Source: Endozoicomonas numazuensis (GTDB lineage Bacteria > Pseudomonadota > Gammaproteobacteria > Pseudomonadales > Endozoicomonadaceae). From it: a DNA stretch of 64,000 nt. Shown here in pieces: positions 63,783 through 64,000 of this stretch. Each line of letters starts with the position of its first letter. The first letter of the stretch is position 1. The stretch covers positions 360,337 through 424,336 of the forward strand of contig NZ_JOKH01000002.1 in the NCBI RefSeq assembly GCF_000722635.1. The letters run 5' to 3'. Under the pieces are notes generated by a model. That model was not told the DNA's origin, searched no databases, and worked only from the letters and a program-made list of their open reading frames with translations. The translations under genes were made by a program, and so were the position numbers.

Positions 63783-64000
63783 CTAGCGCTCCCTGATACT
63801 CTCCTGCTTAAACCTCAAAAGCGGACTCAAAAAATACTCAATCAACCGCCGCTGTCCCGTTTTAATTTCCACCGCCACACTCATTCCTGGCGACAGGTTC
63901 ACTTTCCTTTTCTCCACCAACATCCAGCCCTTCACAATCTGAACGTTGGCCAGATATCTCAACCCCTGCTTTTCATCCGGTACAGCATCATTGGAAATAT
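63783..64000 (-). CDS. type I secretion membrane-fusion protein (HlyD family), 3' end
   Basis: The last 71 codons of a gene that continues beyond the window. The translation NLSPGMSVAVEIKTGQRRLI followed by EYFLSPLLRFKQESIRER is the conserved C-terminal end of HlyD/LapC-type periplasmic adaptors. These link an inner-membrane ABC exporter with TolC. It indicates that the leftward genes belong to a type I secretion locus. Confidence 0.9.
   Translation of the reverse strand, partial: ISNDAVPDEKQGLRYLANVQIVKGWMLVEKRKVNLSPGMSVAVEIKTGQRRLIEYFLSPLLRFKQESIRER

Noticed and set aside
1-64000. tRNA and rRNA genes
   Set aside because: No cloverleaf with CCA-type end or rRNA landmark was recognised on either strand by eye; a tRNA search program would be decisive.

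Overview
The window looks like a chromosomal segment of a marine, host-associated gammaproteobacterium, most likely Endozoicomonas or a close relative. This rests on protein family content and on the mix of housekeeping genes with many IS families, group II introns, REP elements and candidate eukaryote-directed effectors. No rRNA, tRNA or CRISPR array was recognised, so the assignment is an inference.

Layout. 1-4.4 kb: cold-shock protein, BCCT compatible-solute transporter with a small unknown partner, and an MDR oxidoreductase. 5.3-8.75 kb: a bufferin-type RiPP operon (secreted GKC-motif precursor, DUF692/MNIO modifying enzyme, DUF2063 partner, DoxX membrane protein) with an exported metallo-beta-lactamase-fold hydrolase as an additional first gene. 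It is followed by cydA-cydB-cydX (8.95-11.9 kb). 11.9-20.1 kb: an accessory zone of mobile-element debris. It holds an intact IS30 element that splits the signal peptide of a secreted protein, the 3' end of one group II intron, pieces of a second, remnants resembling ISL3, IS66 and IS982, a MITE-like palindromic repeat, a CsaA-like gene, and an exported eukaryotic-type protein kinase. 20.2-27.3 kb: secreted alpha/beta hydrolase, alkyl-sulfatase-like protein, FadL-type porin, a second predicted barrel and a LysR regulator, possibly an uptake locus for lipids or sulfated amphiphiles. 27.8-29.8 kb: GNATs, a stand-alone RibD-type deaminase and a cupin. 30.2-36.5 kb: IS remnants, tail-collar-like secreted proteins (one frameshifted), an intact ISL3 element with an 8-bp target duplication, and an 894-aa protein with a SopB/INPP4-like CX5R phosphatase motif plus an unknown downstream partner.

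36.5-55.6 kb is mostly core: cydDC (export system needed for bd oxidase maturation), trmJ, a subtilase-like exported protein, rarD, the yjfIJKLM-yjfC envelope-stress cluster (PspA family member plus ATP-grasp ligase), a decayed MFS gene, an unknown cysteine-containing exported protein, mazG-relA and rlmD. 55.9-57.2 kb carries a tandem pair of paralogous membrane proteins. 57.5-64 kb is a broken type I secretion-linked locus. On the minus strand it reads HlyD-family adaptor end, a one-TM protein, a lipase-domain effector cut after about 183 residues, an orphan C-terminus and a frameshifted lysozyme-like gene. It has been invaded by ISL3 (now truncated), a REP-RAYT cassette that itself contains a complete group II intron, and a second IS30 element.

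Functionally, cydABX, cydDC and the bufferin operon may form a respiration/copper-protection theme. The kinase, the CX5R phosphatase and the secretion-linked lipase/lysozyme genes form a host- or competitor-interaction theme. All of this is inferred from sequence alone.
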